Assembly (NCBI RefSeq): GCF_900170025.1
Contig: NZ_FWEX01000006.1
Coordinates: forward strand, 3,153,839-3,217,838
Origin: Nitrospira sp. ND1
GTDB taxonomy: Bacteria; Nitrospirota; Nitrospiria; Nitrospirales; Nitrospiraceae
Direction of reading: 5' to 3'
DNA length: 64,000 nucleotides
Shown: piece by piece, positions 7,804 through 16,849 of the stretch
Layout: each line of letters begins with the position of its first letter
Position numbering within the stretch: the stretch's first letter is position 1
Position numbers and translations under genes: made by a program
Notes under the pieces: model-generated
Database searches by the model: none
Told to the model about the DNA's origin: nothing
The model's input: only the letters and a program-made list of their open reading frames with translations

Positions 7804-9027
7804 ATGTACATCTATAAAGTCGGTGTGGTGGGTGCCGGTACCATGGGCGCGCAGATTGCTGAAGTGGTGAGTTATGCCGGAGTGCCGGTGCTGCTGGCAG
7901 ACATACAGGAATCACTGGCCAGGAGAGGTGTCGAATCCGTGCGGGCGATATATCAAGCCCGCGTGGACAAAGGCAAGATGACGCCTGAGCAGCTGGAAGA
8001 GAAAATGCTGCTGGTGACGGCCTCGCCGAACCTCGAGGCTCTCAATGATGTCGATCTGGTGATCGAGGCGGTCTCAGAAGAGGTCACGCTGAAACAGCGC
8101 GTGTTCCGCGAACTGGACCGGGTCTGTGCGCGAAGTGCCATCCTGGCGAGTAACACCTCCGCGCTCTCCATCTCGGCCATCGGGGCTTCAACCACGAGGC
8201 CCGGTAAGGTGCTCGGACTTCATTTTTTCAATCCTGCCTATGCGATGCCGCTGGTGGAGGTCATCCCCGGCCTGGCCACCGATCCCCAGACCGTCGATGA
8301 TGTCGTCGGTTTTGCCGAAAGTCTCCGCAAGACGCCGGTGATCGTGAAGGAATGCGCAGGTTTCCTCGTCAATCGCCTGCTCTCTCCCTATCTGAATGAA
8401 GCCGTGTGGTGCTTCCAAGACGGCGATGTGTCCATCAAGGAGATCGATCAGGACATGGTGGCATTCGGCATGCCGGTCGGCCCATTCATGCTGCTGGATA
8501 CCGTCGGGCTGGATATTGCGTTCGAGGTCGCGCGCATTCTCCACCGATCCTACGGGCCCCGGATGGCGCCGGCGCCGCTCCTCGAAGCCTTGGTCAAGGC
8601 GGGGCGATGGGGAATCAAATCAGGGCGGGGGTTCTACGAGTATTCGGAGGGCGAGGAACGGAGCGGCGATCAGGACCTCGATACTCTGCTGCAGCAAGTG
8701 CGGCAGGGCGGCGGGCAGACCAGGATGGAATGGACCAAATTACGCCCTCTCCTCGCCATGGTGAATGAGGCTGTGACTGCGTACCAGGAGGGCGTCGCGT
8801 CGGCGCGAGATATCGATCTGGCGATGGTGGCGGGAACAGGATTTCCCAACGAGAAGGGAGGACCGCTGCATGTTGCCGACCAGCTTGGGATCGACCATGT
8901 GTTGCATGAACTGGAAGCATTGCGGGATACGCTGGGCGTGCGCTTCTGGCCGGCGCCGATGTTGCGCCGAATGGTTGACGCCGGCTTCACCGGACAGCTC
9001 GCGGGACGAGGGTTCTTTGCCTATTAA
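7804..9027 (+). CDS. 3-hydroxyacyl-CoA dehydrogenase (double C-terminal domain)
   Basis: A 407-residue enzyme. The Rossmann motif GVVGAGTMGAQIAEV stands at the N terminus, followed by NTSALSISAI, HFFNPAYAMPLVEVI and KECAGFLVNRLL, which contain the catalytic His-Glu pair and substrate site. Two 3HCDH C-terminal domains follow (first about residues 185-285, second about 315-405), as in the hydroxyacyl half of FadB-type proteins but without a fused crotonase. It oxidises 3-hydroxyacyl-CoA with NAD+. The start is ATG 7804, with AGGAG 8 nt upstream. The reading frame stays open upstream inside the thiolase gene, but that part has no homologous look. Confidence 0.92.
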   Translation: MYIYKVGVVGAGTMGAQIAEVVSYAGVPVLLADIQESLARRGVESVRAIYQARVDKGKMTPEQLEEKMLLVTASPNLEALNDVDLVIEAVSEEVTLKQRVFRELDRVCARSAILASNTSALSISAIGASTTRPGKVLGLHFFNPAYAMPLVEVIPGLATDPQTVDDVVGFAESLRKTPVIVKECAGFLVNRLLSPYLNEAVWCFQDGDVSIKEIDQDMVAFGMPVGPFMLLDTVGLDIAFEVARILHRSYGPRMAPAPLLEALVKAGRWGIKSGRGFYEYSEGEERSGDQDLDTLLQQVRQGGGQTRMEWTKLRPLLAMVNEAVTAYQEGVASARDIDLAMVAGTGFPNEKGGPLHVADQLGIDHVLHELEALRDTLGVRFWPAPMLRRMVDAGFTGQLAGRGFFAY

Positions 9028-9119
9028 CGCTCTTGTCGGCGGGGCAGGATTAGTATGCTCGTCCCTTTCCCGATCGCATCCATGTGGGAATACCCACCAT
9101 TCAATGCTGTGAGGCTCAT

Positions 9120-9908
9120 ATGACGATGACAGCCGGTTCGATGCTTTCTTGCACTGTCGAGGGGGCGGTGGCCACTTTGTTGATCAACCATCCTCCCGCT
9201 AACACCCTGACACCTGAACTCCTTGCCGAGCTGAGCACGACGTTCGACCAGGTTGCCAAGGACGAAGCGGTCAAAGTGGTCGTGTTGACCGGCACGGGTC
9301 GATTCTTCATTGCCGGGGCAGATATTCGAGTCTTGGCCTCGATCGCTTCGTCGAAGGAAGGGGAGGCCATGGCTCTGCAGGGCCAGGCCATCTTGGATCG
9401 GATCGAAGGGGTTGGAAAACCGGTGATCGCTGCCATCAACGGGATTTGCCTGGGGGGAGGATTGGAATTGGCCCTGTGTTGCCATATCAGGCTTGCCGCG
9501 GAAGGGAGCCGATTGGGCCAGCCGGAAATCAATCTGGGGATCATGCCTGGATTCGGCGGCACGCAGCGACTTGCCCGGATCCTCGGGCAGTCGAAAGCCA
9601 TGGAGCTGATCCTGACCGGTGAGCCGATCTCGGCGCAGGAAGCAAAGACGATTGGGCTCGTGTCGCAGGTCGTTTCCCCTGAGGATCTCCTCCGTCAGGC
9701 TCAGGGGTTGGCGCGCACGATTGCCTCGAAAGGCCAGATGGCGGTGCGCGCGTCGCTTCGGGCGATCCGCCAGGGTGTCGAGCTGAATCTTCATGACGCC
9801 CTGGCCTTGGAAGCGCGCCTGTTCGGAGAGTTGTGCGACACGGCGGACAGACGAGAAGGCCTGTCGGCGTTTCTGGAGAAGCGGCAGCCGCATTTCATGG
9901 ATCGATGA
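9120..9908 (+). CDS. Enoyl-CoA hydratase/isomerase (crotonase family)
   Basis: A 262-residue crotonase-fold protein. It has the oxyanion-hole motif AGADIRVLA and the second one GGGLELALCC, with catalytic-type Glu in GLELAL and in PEINLGIMPGFGGTQRL. Both glutamates of hydratases appear present, which supports hydration of 2-enoyl-CoA to 3-hydroxyacyl-CoA. ATG 9120 has GAGG 5 nt upstream; an in-frame ATG at 9084 lacks a site. It sits between the dehydrogenase and a patatin-like hydrolase and supplies the hydratase activity that FadB would carry by fusion in enterobacteria. Confidence 0.92.
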   Translation: MTMTAGSMLSCTVEGAVATLLINHPPANTLTPELLAELSTTFDQVAKDEAVKVVVLTGTGRFFIAGADIRVLASIASSKEGEAMALQGQAILDRIEGVGKPVIAAINGICLGGGLELALCCHIRLAAEGSRLGQPEINLGIMPGFGGTQRLARILGQSKAMELILTGEPISAQEAKTIGLVSQVVSPEDLLRQAQGLARTIASKGQMAVRASLRAIRQGVELNLHDALALEARLFGELCDTADRREGLSAFLEKRQPHFMDR

Positions 9909-9945
9909 ATGGCCGTTGTGCCGTTGAGTCGATGTGGAGCCCACG

Positions 9946-11166
9946 ATGGCACCGACTTTCAGCAAGCGGGCCCTGGCGTTGGGCGGAGGTGGCTTCACCG
10001 GCTACCTCTTCGAAATCGGCGCGTTGACCGCCTTGGACGATCTCTTCGAGGACGGTGTGACGATGAACGATCTCGATCTGTATGTCGGCGTGAGTGCCGG
10101 AGCGGCGGCGGCGTCACTGTTGGCCAATGGAGTCAGGCCGCAGGAGATTCTGGACACGAATCTGTCCGGCGCCAGACCCTACTACTTCGATCATCATAAC
10201 GTGTTTTCTCCTGCCATCGGCGAGGGGCTGAAGACGGTGTGGCGGGTGACCCGGCAACTCGTTCCGCTGCTGAAGCTCTATGTGCGTCACTATGGAGAGA
10301 TGACGTTCATCGATTTGCTCGATAAGGCGCAGGATGCGCTGCCGAGCGGTATTTACACGCTGGAGCCTTTTGCGAAGTATCTCGAGGCGATCTTCAAAGT
10401 CAAAGGGTTGAGCAACCGGTTCGCCGGACTCGCCAAGGAACTGTACATCCCGGCCATCGATTTGGAAACCGGCGATGGCGTTCTGTTCGGCGACGAGGAT
10501 TGGCGGGACGTTCCGATCTCACGTGCCGTGACGGCCTCCTCCGCAGTGCCGATTTATTTCTGCCCGGTCCGGATCCAGGGCCGGGACTACATCGATGCCG
10601 GCATCGGTCGCATGGCCTTCTTCGAGATCGCCGTTCAAAAACACGTGGACTTCATGATCATGATCAATCCGATGGCACGCGCTCCGCAGGCTCGGTCACG
10701 GCGGGCGCAGCCGGCCGTCGGCAAGCCCGGAAATCGATTGCGAGACAGGGGCTTTTTGTCCATCGGGGAACAGGCCTCCCGCATCAATTTCGACGCGCGT
10801 TTCTCGCAAGCCTTGGAGCGCTTCCAGCAGGACTATCCGGAGAAGGAAGTGCTCGCCATTTCGCCGGTGGAAGCCGATGCGCTGCTGTTCGAACGGAGTT
10901 TTCTGAGTTACGACGACCGGATCCATCTCCTTCGGGCCGGATATGTGGCGGTGATGACGCTGGCACGGGATCGGTGGGAGGACCTGTCCGCGCAGTTCTT
11001 GCGCCATGGTCTGGTGATGTCGCGGGCCAGGTTCGAGGACCGCGCCGGGCGGCGCCTCGCGCGGCTCGATGAAGTCGCGAGGTTTGCTGATCCGAACACC
11101 CTTCAGCCCATGGTCGGACCGGCACGCATCGGCGGTATCGGCGCGGCCTGGCGCAAGGCCAAGTAA
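9946..11166 (+). CDS. Patatin-like phospholipase/acyl hydrolase
   Basis: A 406-residue patatin domain protein. It shows the glycine-rich oxyanion loop LALGGGGFTGYLFEIGAL, the nucleophile elbow GVSAGAAAA (Gly-x-Ser-x-Gly) and the dyad aspartate in YIDAGIG. No signal peptide or membrane segment is visible, so it probably acts on the cytoplasmic side on membrane lipids or stored acyl esters. The start is ATG 9946 with GGAG 6 nt ahead; GTG 9934 is in frame. Located amid beta-oxidation genes, it could release free fatty acids for the ligase at 4848. That role is inferred from position. Confidence 0.87.
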   Translation: MAPTFSKRALALGGGGFTGYLFEIGALTALDDLFEDGVTMNDLDLYVGVSAGAAAASLLANGVRPQEILDTNLSGARPYYFDHHNVFSPAIGEGLKTVWRVTRQLVPLLKLYVRHYGEMTFIDLLDKAQDALPSGIYTLEPFAKYLEAIFKVKGLSNRFAGLAKELYIPAIDLETGDGVLFGDEDWRDVPISRAVTASSAVPIYFCPVRIQGRDYIDAGIGRMAFFEIAVQKHVDFMIMINPMARAPQARSRRAQPAVGKPGNRLRDRGFLSIGEQASRINFDARFSQALERFQQDYPEKEVLAISPVEADALLFERSFLSYDDRIHLLRAGYVAVMTLARDRWEDLSAQFLRHGLVMSRARFEDRAGRRLARLDEVARFADPNTLQPMVGPARIGGIGAAWRKAK

Positions 11167-11186
11167 GCAACGCCGCAGAGGTACGT

Positions 11187-13124
11187 ATGACGAACGGAGC
11201 AGAGATGTTCAAGGGGTCGCTCGCGGCAGCGGAAGCCGCCCGCGACACGCGTGCCTATTCAGGATTTATTGCAGGGTTATTCGAAGGAGTCGTTCGGAGA
11301 TCGCTGTTTACCTCTGCATCGATTCCGGCGATGAGCGGGGATGCGAAGGAATTTCTCGACACCCTCCGCCTGCTGCTGATCGAGAAGGTAGATCCGGAAG
11401 CCATCGATAGAGAAGGCGCGATCGGCGAAGAGGTGATCGAGGCGTTCAGAGCGATCGGCGCCTTCGGGATCAAAATCCCGCGCAGCTACGGCGGGTTGGG
11501 GCTTTCGCAGTCGGAGTATCACACAGTGGCGACCCTCCTCGGCAGTCATGACGCGGCGACCAGCGTGTTGCTGTCGGCCCACAATTCGATCGGAGTGGCG
11601 GAACCGGTCAAGCTGGTGGGAAATCGTGAGCAACAGCAGCGGTTGCTGCCTCGATTGGCACGGGGAGACATATCCGGATTTGCGCTGACGGAAAAGAGTG
11701 CGGGGTGTGATATCTGGGATCTCAAAACCTACGCGATTCCTGTTCATGAAGGCGGCGTCGTGGTGGGCTATCGGCTCACGGGTGAGAAGTTGTACACGAC
11801 GAACGCGCCTCGCGAGGATCACGAGTTCCTGGCCTCACTCCTTGTCGTCATTGCTCAGATCGTCACGGTGCCTCAGGACGTCGACCGTCCCAAGGAAGAG
11901 CGGCGATTCGGGGCGTTTGTCGTGGAGACGCAGTCTGCGGGGTGCCGCTGCACGCGTCTCAACTTTATGGGTGTTCGAGGCATCTATAATGGGCAGGTGC
12001 ATCTGCGCGATGTTTTTGTGCCGGTGGCCGACCGGCTCGGAGAGGAGGGCGAAGGTCTGCGGCGCGCTTTGGAGAGTCTCACGGTCGGACGATTGACACT
12101 GCCTGCCGCCTGCCTGGGCAGTCTGAAACAATGTCTCTGGTTGGCTCGGGCTCGCGCGCAGCAACGTATTCAGTACGACCGCCCGATCGGTGAGCATACG
12201 GATATCGGTTCCAAAATTGTTCTGATGGCTTCCCGCGTGCTCGCGCTCGAGGCCATCGTGAAGATCACGGGAATCTGGACCGATGCCAAGGTGGATGTAC
12301 GGCTGGAGTCGGCGGCGGCGAAAGTCCTCGCGACTGAGTGGCTGTTGGAGTCGTTGCTGGATCTGTTCCGCATCTACGGCGGGCGCGCGTTTGAGAGGCC
12401 CGATTCGTTGCGTCTCCATGGGGACTTGCCGGTGCCGATCGAACGGATGATCCGGGACGCGCTCATCAATGTGATCTGGGAAGGGAGCAACGGTATTCTG
12501 ACGTTGTGGATTGCGCGGGAAGGACTCGGCGAATATGTGACGCAAGGCAGGGCTTTTCTGGAACGCGGGATCGAGGACATGGCTCAGGCTGTGCCATTTT
12601 TCGCGAGAATCTCCGCGCGAGCCTTCAATCCGATTGCCTTTCTTGGGCGAGGTGTGCGATCGGGGGCTGATGCGGCTCCGTGGGAGCGGTTTGTGTTTGA
12701 AGAGAGTCGTGCGCTCGCGCGGAAATCCCTGTGGGCCAGTGTCCGTCACCGACAGGGGCTCGCGCGCAATCAACGCTTGTTGAGACGTCTGGTGACAGCC
12801 GGCCTGCAGCTATTTGCCGTGGAAGCCTTGTTGTGGTACGGATCACAGCCGGAAGTCCGGGAGCATGCCTTGTCGCGGGCGCTGGTTGAAGATTTCTGTC
12901 TGCGAGTCAAAGAAACATTTCATCCCACCCCGTTGCTCTCTCTGACGACGCCCTTGTGGGATGACGATCGGAGGTTGTTTCATCTGGCCAAAGACATACT
13001 TGCGGGCAAGGCCGGATGGTTGGAGGAGGGCATCATCCCGTCCTGCCCGGGCGGGCGAACCGGTGTTGCCGAACCGGCCGGTGTGGTGACGGGCGCTTCG
13101 GTGGAGACCTGGTCAGGGATTTGA
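11187..13124 (+). CDS. Acyl-CoA dehydrogenase (VLCAD/ACAD9-like, extended)
   Basis: A 645-residue flavoprotein, much longer than the usual 380-400 residues and close to the length of VLCAD-type enzymes with a C-terminal extension. The core has FGIKIPRSYGGLGLSQSE, FALTEKSAGCD, the QRIQYDRPIGEHTDI helix region and VIWEGSNGIL, where the Glu corresponds to the catalytic base of the family. It introduces the 2,3 double bond in acyl-CoA and reduces FAD. Roughly the last 200 residues form a helical extension. Start ATG 11187 has AGAGG upstream. Its electron acceptor (an ETF) is not encoded in the window. Confidence 0.9.
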   Translation: MTNGAEMFKGSLAAAEAARDTRAYSGFIAGLFEGVVRRSLFTSASIPAMSGDAKEFLDTLRLLLIEKVDPEAIDREGAIGEEVIEAFRAIGAFGIKIPRSYGGLGLSQSEYHTVATLLGSHDAATSVLLSAHNSIGVAEPVKLVGNREQQQRLLPRLARGDISGFALTEKSAGCDIWDLKTYAIPVHEGGVVVGYRLTGEKLYTTNAPREDHEFLASLLVVIAQIVTVPQDVDRPKEERRFGAFVVETQSAGCRCTRLNFMGVRGIYNGQVHLRDVFVPVADRLGEEGEGLRRALESLTVGRLTLPAACLGSLKQCLWLARARAQQRIQYDRPIGEHTDIGSKIVLMASRVLALEAIVKITGIWTDAKVDVRLESAAAKVLATEWLLESLLDLFRIYGGRAFERPDSLRLHGDLPVPIERMIRDALINVIWEGSNGILTLWIAREGLGEYVTQGRAFLERGIEDMAQAVPFFARISARAFNPIAFLGRGVRSGADAAPWERFVFEESRALARKSLWASVRHRQGLARNQRLLRRLVTAGLQLFAVEALLWYGSQPEVREHALSRALVEDFCLRVKETFHPTPLLSLTTPLWDDDRRLFHLAKDILAGKAGWLEEGIIPSCPGGRTGVAEPAGVVTGASVETWSGI

Positions 13125-13178
13125 GGCGGAGATGAGAGTGGTTGTTGCTTCCCAGTATTCATGTTCAACGGAGTCTCT

Positions 13179-14162
13179 ATGACGGAAATTTCCGGGTACT
13201 TCGAGGCGATTAAAGACCGCTACGCGTTGACCAGTGATTATACGCTGGCCGAAAAGCTTGGTATTGCACAACCGGATGCCAACTTGATGCGGCGCGGGCT
13301 CAAGGTTCCCAAACCAGAGCTCTGCATCAAAATCGCGAAGCTGCTCGACAGAAATCCGGTGGAACTTCTCCTGATCGCGCAAAAGGACAAGGCCCCGAAA
13401 CAGGCAAAAGAATACTGGACCCTGGCGCTGACGGCCGTGGATGTCATGTTGCATGTGCCGAAACGTCCCCGGTATCTCCCGAAGAAGGTCGAGGCAATCG
13501 GCAGGGAATTGAAACAGCTGGAGTCACAAACCCTGACCTATGAAGGCGCCGCCGCCAATGCCGAGGCGGTCCGTCTGATGGAGACGGCGGAGCAGTCCGT
13601 CGACGCGATGATGGAACGGTGGAACATTTGGAAGAAGGGGGAAGCCCTGTATCCCAACTATCTGTTGGCGAATCAGGCTGCCGCGCGGCGCCAGGTCAAA
13701 ATCAGACGCCTCCTGATCCTCACTCAGGCGCAGATGCAGGACAGCATGACGGTGTCCGATGCGGTGAATGTCATGGACGATCAGCAACGTGCCGGCGTCA
13801 AGGTATTCTATGCGTTTCGGGAAGCGCTGGTGCAGTCACCCACCTTTCAGCGGCTCGAAGAGGATTTCAGGATACACGGCGCTGCCGAAGACATGAATAC
13901 GGCGATGTTCGATCGGGAAATTTTGATCTTCTCGCAAACCTACGGCACGGTCCCGCTCGGCATGGTCGGCACGCCCACGCCCATCACCATGATCAATCGG
14001 CTTCAGATTTCATGGAAACCGGAGATGATCCGGGACCTGGATCCGGCCCCGCTGTTCGATATGACCCGCTATGTGTTCGAGTATGAGGGGGTCGGTTCAT
14101 TCCGGGAACAGCTGGCCCGGTTCACGCGGTCGATGCGGGAGCTTCCCCGCCGAGCCGTCTAG
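13179..14162 (+). CDS. XRE-family HTH protein with large uncharacterised C-terminal domain
   Basis: A 327-residue protein. The first 70 residues look like a Cro/C1 helix-turn-helix (SDYTLAEKLGIAQPDANLMRRG, a turn, then KPELCIKIAKLLDRNPVEL). Residues 85-190 are helical and charged. The last 130 residues include YGTVPLGMVGTPTPITMIN and a FDMTRYVFEYEG segment that I do not recognise. ATG 13179 is preferred because GGAG lies 6 nt upstream; ATG 13161 has none. It closes the fatty-acid operon 54 nt after the acyl-CoA dehydrogenase, so it may be the local regulator sensing an acyl compound. That role is inference from position. Confidence 0.65.
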   Translation: MTEISGYFEAIKDRYALTSDYTLAEKLGIAQPDANLMRRGLKVPKPELCIKIAKLLDRNPVELLLIAQKDKAPKQAKEYWTLALTAVDVMLHVPKRPRYLPKKVEAIGRELKQLESQTLTYEGAAANAEAVRLMETAEQSVDAMMERWNIWKKGEALYPNYLLANQAAARRQVKIRRLLILTQAQMQDSMTVSDAVNVMDDQQRAGVKVFYAFREALVQSPTFQRLEEDFRIHGAAEDMNTAMFDREILIFSQTYGTVPLGMVGTPTPITMINRLQISWKPEMIRDLDPAPLFDMTRYVFEYEGVGSFREQLARFTRSMRELPRRAV

Positions 14163-14309
14163 CAGGCTGCGGAACAACTCGATTGTCGTGCAATACGGTG
14201 TGATCAACTCGTGTGCCGTGTCGGTATCAGCATCATCCGCAGGATGCGCATAAAGGCCGTCCCCTCGTCCGTTGTTCGTGAAACGTCGTTCGTCTCTCGG
14301 CCTCAGAAA

Positions 14310-14399
14310 AGAGCGTATGGCATAGAGCGCATAGCCTATGGTCAGAAATCGGGAGTGGGCGTCCGTACTCTCAGCTATACGCCACCAGCCATACGCTCT
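14310..14399. repeat. Inverted repeat, REP-like
   Basis: A 12-bp arm (AGAGCGTATGGC, 14310-14321) recurs as its exact reverse complement (14388-14399). Next to it are further partly matching GCGCATAG / CTATACGC blocks. The arms could form a long cruciform or mRNA hairpin. No transposase is nearby. Confidence 0.6.
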
Positions 14400-14680
14400 G
14401 ACCCTGACGAGATACGCTTCACGATTCACGGGTGTCGCGCATCCTGCTAGAGTCACGCCCGCCGCATCCATCCGATATCACCCCACATGACCGACGGCCG
14501 TATCGTGCCGCAGGCCGAGCCATGCGCTCACCCATAGTGGGCTGCGGGCGTTCAGACCTGAAACGCAAGGTCTCTCCCGCCGGCCTTCTCTCCGCCGCCC
14601 CCTCACGAATCTCCCTTATGAGGATCGACTTCACCCGCACGAAAAAACTTTTCGAGGCAGGAGTATTTTAATTCGAGACA

Positions 14681-14689
14681 TGTTATAAG
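14681..14689 (+). promoter_or_regulatory. Candidate extended -10 promoter for the secretion cluster
   Basis: TGT followed by TATAAG forms an extended -10 element about 200 nt upstream of tpsB. No good -35 box is present at the expected distance, so this is weak. Confidence 0.35.
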
Positions 14690-14895
14690 CAGTTCCTTCG
14701 CAGGTAAGACTCTCCAAAGAGATACGTATCGCGCGGCTGTCTCATTGTCGCACAGGTACGGTTCTCCCGAGGAGAGGCACATGGGCGCAACAAGAGACAT
14801 CGCGCGGATGCAAGGGCAATGAGGGTGGTCTGGATTGTTGCGGGCAGGGGGACAGCCACGCTGTGCCCCGTCATCAAGAAAGAGGGGAGGCCTTG

Positions 14896-16713
14896 ATGGC
14901 TGGCGTGAAGAAGTCGGTGGGGCAGGAAGCAGGAATGACGACGTCGGCTGGTGCGGGTGGGGCTGTGTCGGGTGGCTCATCCCATCCTCGGAAGCACTGG
15001 CAATTGCTACGGCGATGGCGTCGCACATTTGCGAGTGTGACGGCTCTTCTATTGCTTGGCGCGCTGGCATTGCCGGCCTATTCGCAGACCGGCTCGCAAC
15101 TCGGTCCGTTGCCCCCGAAATTGCCCCAATTGCCTGTCGTCCCGCCTCCCGCGCAGCCTCCCGCTATTGAGGTGCCGGCACCCCGCCCCCCAAGTGCGCT
15201 CGATCAGGCGGCGAAGGGGCCCAAGATCATGGTCAAGGATATCCGGCTGGTCGGCAATACCGCCTTTACGTCGCAACGGCTTTCTGAAATCACCACTCCC
15301 TACACGAATCGAGAGTTGACGGCGGAAGATTTAGAATCGTTGCGCCTCGCCCTCACCTCTTATTACGTCAACCACGGCTATTTGACCTCCGGTGCGGTGG
15401 TGCCAGAGCAGGATGTCGCGGACGGCACCCTGACCATGCAGATCATCGAAGGAAAAATTACGCAGGTCAACGTCGAGGATACCAAGTGGTTCCGGCCCTC
15501 CTATTTTCAGAGCCGCGTCAATTTGGCGGCCGGCCCTCCGCTGCATGTGGAAGCGCTCCAGGAACGGTTGCGCGTGATCCAGGCCAACCCCCGCATCGAA
15601 CGGATCAATGCCGAATTGTTGCCGGGCGCCGCCATTGCAGAAAGTACGCTGAATATGAAAGTGAAGGAAGCCAACCCGCTCAAGGCCTGGTTGGAATTCA
15701 ACAACTATCAGTCTCCCGTGGTCGGCGCGGAGCAAGGCTTCGTGACGTTGGCGCATCAGAACCTGCTGGGCTTCGGCGATACGCTGAGTTTGCAATACGG
15801 GCGGTCGGCCGGGGTGAACCCGATGCTCAACTTTAAATACGAAATTCCGGTAGGCCCGCGTGACACCACCGTCGCGTTGCAATATCGCCGGTTCGATTTC
15901 GGGGTTGAGGAAGCGCCGTTCGATGCGTTGGATATCAAGAATAAGGCTCAGATTTTCGGGCTGTCGGTCAGACATCCCGTCATCCGGACGGCCGACCAGG
16001 AGCTGGCCTTTTCCCTCACGGGCGAACATGCCCGGAATGAAAGTACGTTGGGCGGGAATCCGTTCGAGCTCATCACCGGGTCGCCGAACGGGAAGTTCCG
16101 CGTGACCTCGCTCCGCTTCGGTCAGGAATATGCCCGGCGTTCTGCCGATCAGGTGATTTCTCTGTTATCACGTTTCTCCGTCGGTGTCGGAGCGATGGGG
16201 GCGACTGCCAATGGTGATCCGAATCTGCCGGATGCCCGTTTCTTCTCTTGGTTGGGCGAAGCCCAATGGATCCGCCAGCTCCCCTTGTGGCGGACGCAAT
16301 TGGTGAGTCGAGGCGTGGTGCAATTGTCCAACGACCACCTGTTCCCCCTCGAACAGATTGCGGTCGGTGGCCGGTACAGCGTGCGTGGCTATCGGGAGTT
16401 CACGTTGATTCGTGACAATGCCGCCATGTTGTCGATTGAGGCGCGGGTTCCGGTATATACGACGAAGGCCGGTGTGGATTCAGTCTTTCTCGCGCCCTTT
16501 TTCGATTTGGGGCATGGCTGGCAAACGACGGCCCAGACGCCCGGTACCCCCCCGAAAACATTGGCGAGTCTGGGTGCCGGCGTCATCTGGAATTTTTGGC
16601 GCGGGAGTCATTTCGAACTCTATTATGGAAAACAGTTGAAGCGGTACGATACCGACCGCAACAACCTGCAGGATCACGGCATCCATCTGCAGCTGGTGGT
16701 TGAGGCGTTCTAG
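14896..16713 (+). CDS. Two-partner secretion outer-membrane transporter (TpsB; ShlB/FhaC/HecB family)
   Basis: A 605-residue outer-membrane protein. A long basic N-region precedes a hydrophobic core near residues 47-62 ending at LPAYSQ, a signal peptide. A proline-rich linker comes next, then POTRA domains (KIMVKDIRLVGNTAFT..., and YYVNHGYLTSGAVVPEQ), then a beta-barrel rich in alternating strands. The barrel contains SVRGYREF, the VRGY motif conserved in TpsB and Omp85 proteins and needed for secretion. It would export the TpsA protein encoded downstream. The start is ATG 14896, 5 nt after GGGGAGG. Confidence 0.9.
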   Translation: MAGVKKSVGQEAGMTTSAGAGGAVSGGSSHPRKHWQLLRRWRRTFASVTALLLLGALALPAYSQTGSQLGPLPPKLPQLPVVPPPAQPPAIEVPAPRPPSALDQAAKGPKIMVKDIRLVGNTAFTSQRLSEITTPYTNRELTAEDLESLRLALTSYYVNHGYLTSGAVVPEQDVADGTLTMQIIEGKITQVNVEDTKWFRPSYFQSRVNLAAGPPLHVEALQERLRVIQANPRIERINAELLPGAAIAESTLNMKVKEANPLKAWLEFNNYQSPVVGAEQGFVTLAHQNLLGFGDTLSLQYGRSAGVNPMLNFKYEIPVGPRDTTVALQYRRFDFGVEEAPFDALDIKNKAQIFGLSVRHPVIRTADQELAFSLTGEHARNESTLGGNPFELITGSPNGKFRVTSLRFGQEYARRSADQVISLLSRFSVGVGAMGATANGDPNLPDARFFSWLGEAQWIRQLPLWRTQLVSRGVVQLSNDHLFPLEQIAVGGRYSVRGYREFTLIRDNAAMLSIEARVPVYTTKAGVDSVFLAPFFDLGHGWQTTAQTPGTPPKTLASLGAGVIWNFWRGSHFELYYGKQLKRYDTDRNNLQDHGIHLQLVVEAF

Positions 16714-16805
16714 GGGCGAATGGCCAGGGCCGATGGATGGTGTCCTACATGTGTCGTCTCACGGAGTAAGGGGTTATGCGTGTTGAAGTTGTGCACCGTT
16801 TAGGG

Positions 16806-16830
16806 TAAGAGAGGAGGCCTTCCTCTCTTA
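16806..16830 (+). promoter_or_regulatory. Hairpin between tpsB and tpsA
   Basis: A perfect 10-bp stem (16806-16815 with 16821-16830) and a 5-nt loop end 19 nt before the tpsA start codon, just ahead of its GAGGAG ribosome site. No T-run follows, so it is more likely a processing or stabilising element or attenuator than a full terminator. Confidence 0.55.
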
Positions 16831-16849
16831 TCACACGAGGAGAATTACC

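Larger units (their letters stand above)
14163..14895. other. Gene-free region before the secretion cluster
   Basis: About 730 bases without a convincing gene; short open frames here lack ribosome sites and recognisable products. It holds an inverted repeat (14310-14399), an extended -10 candidate (14681-14689), and an imperfect G/C-rich hairpin (14847-14869) just ahead of the tpsB ribosome site. The first bases after the XRE stop show no clear terminator. Confidence 0.6.
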
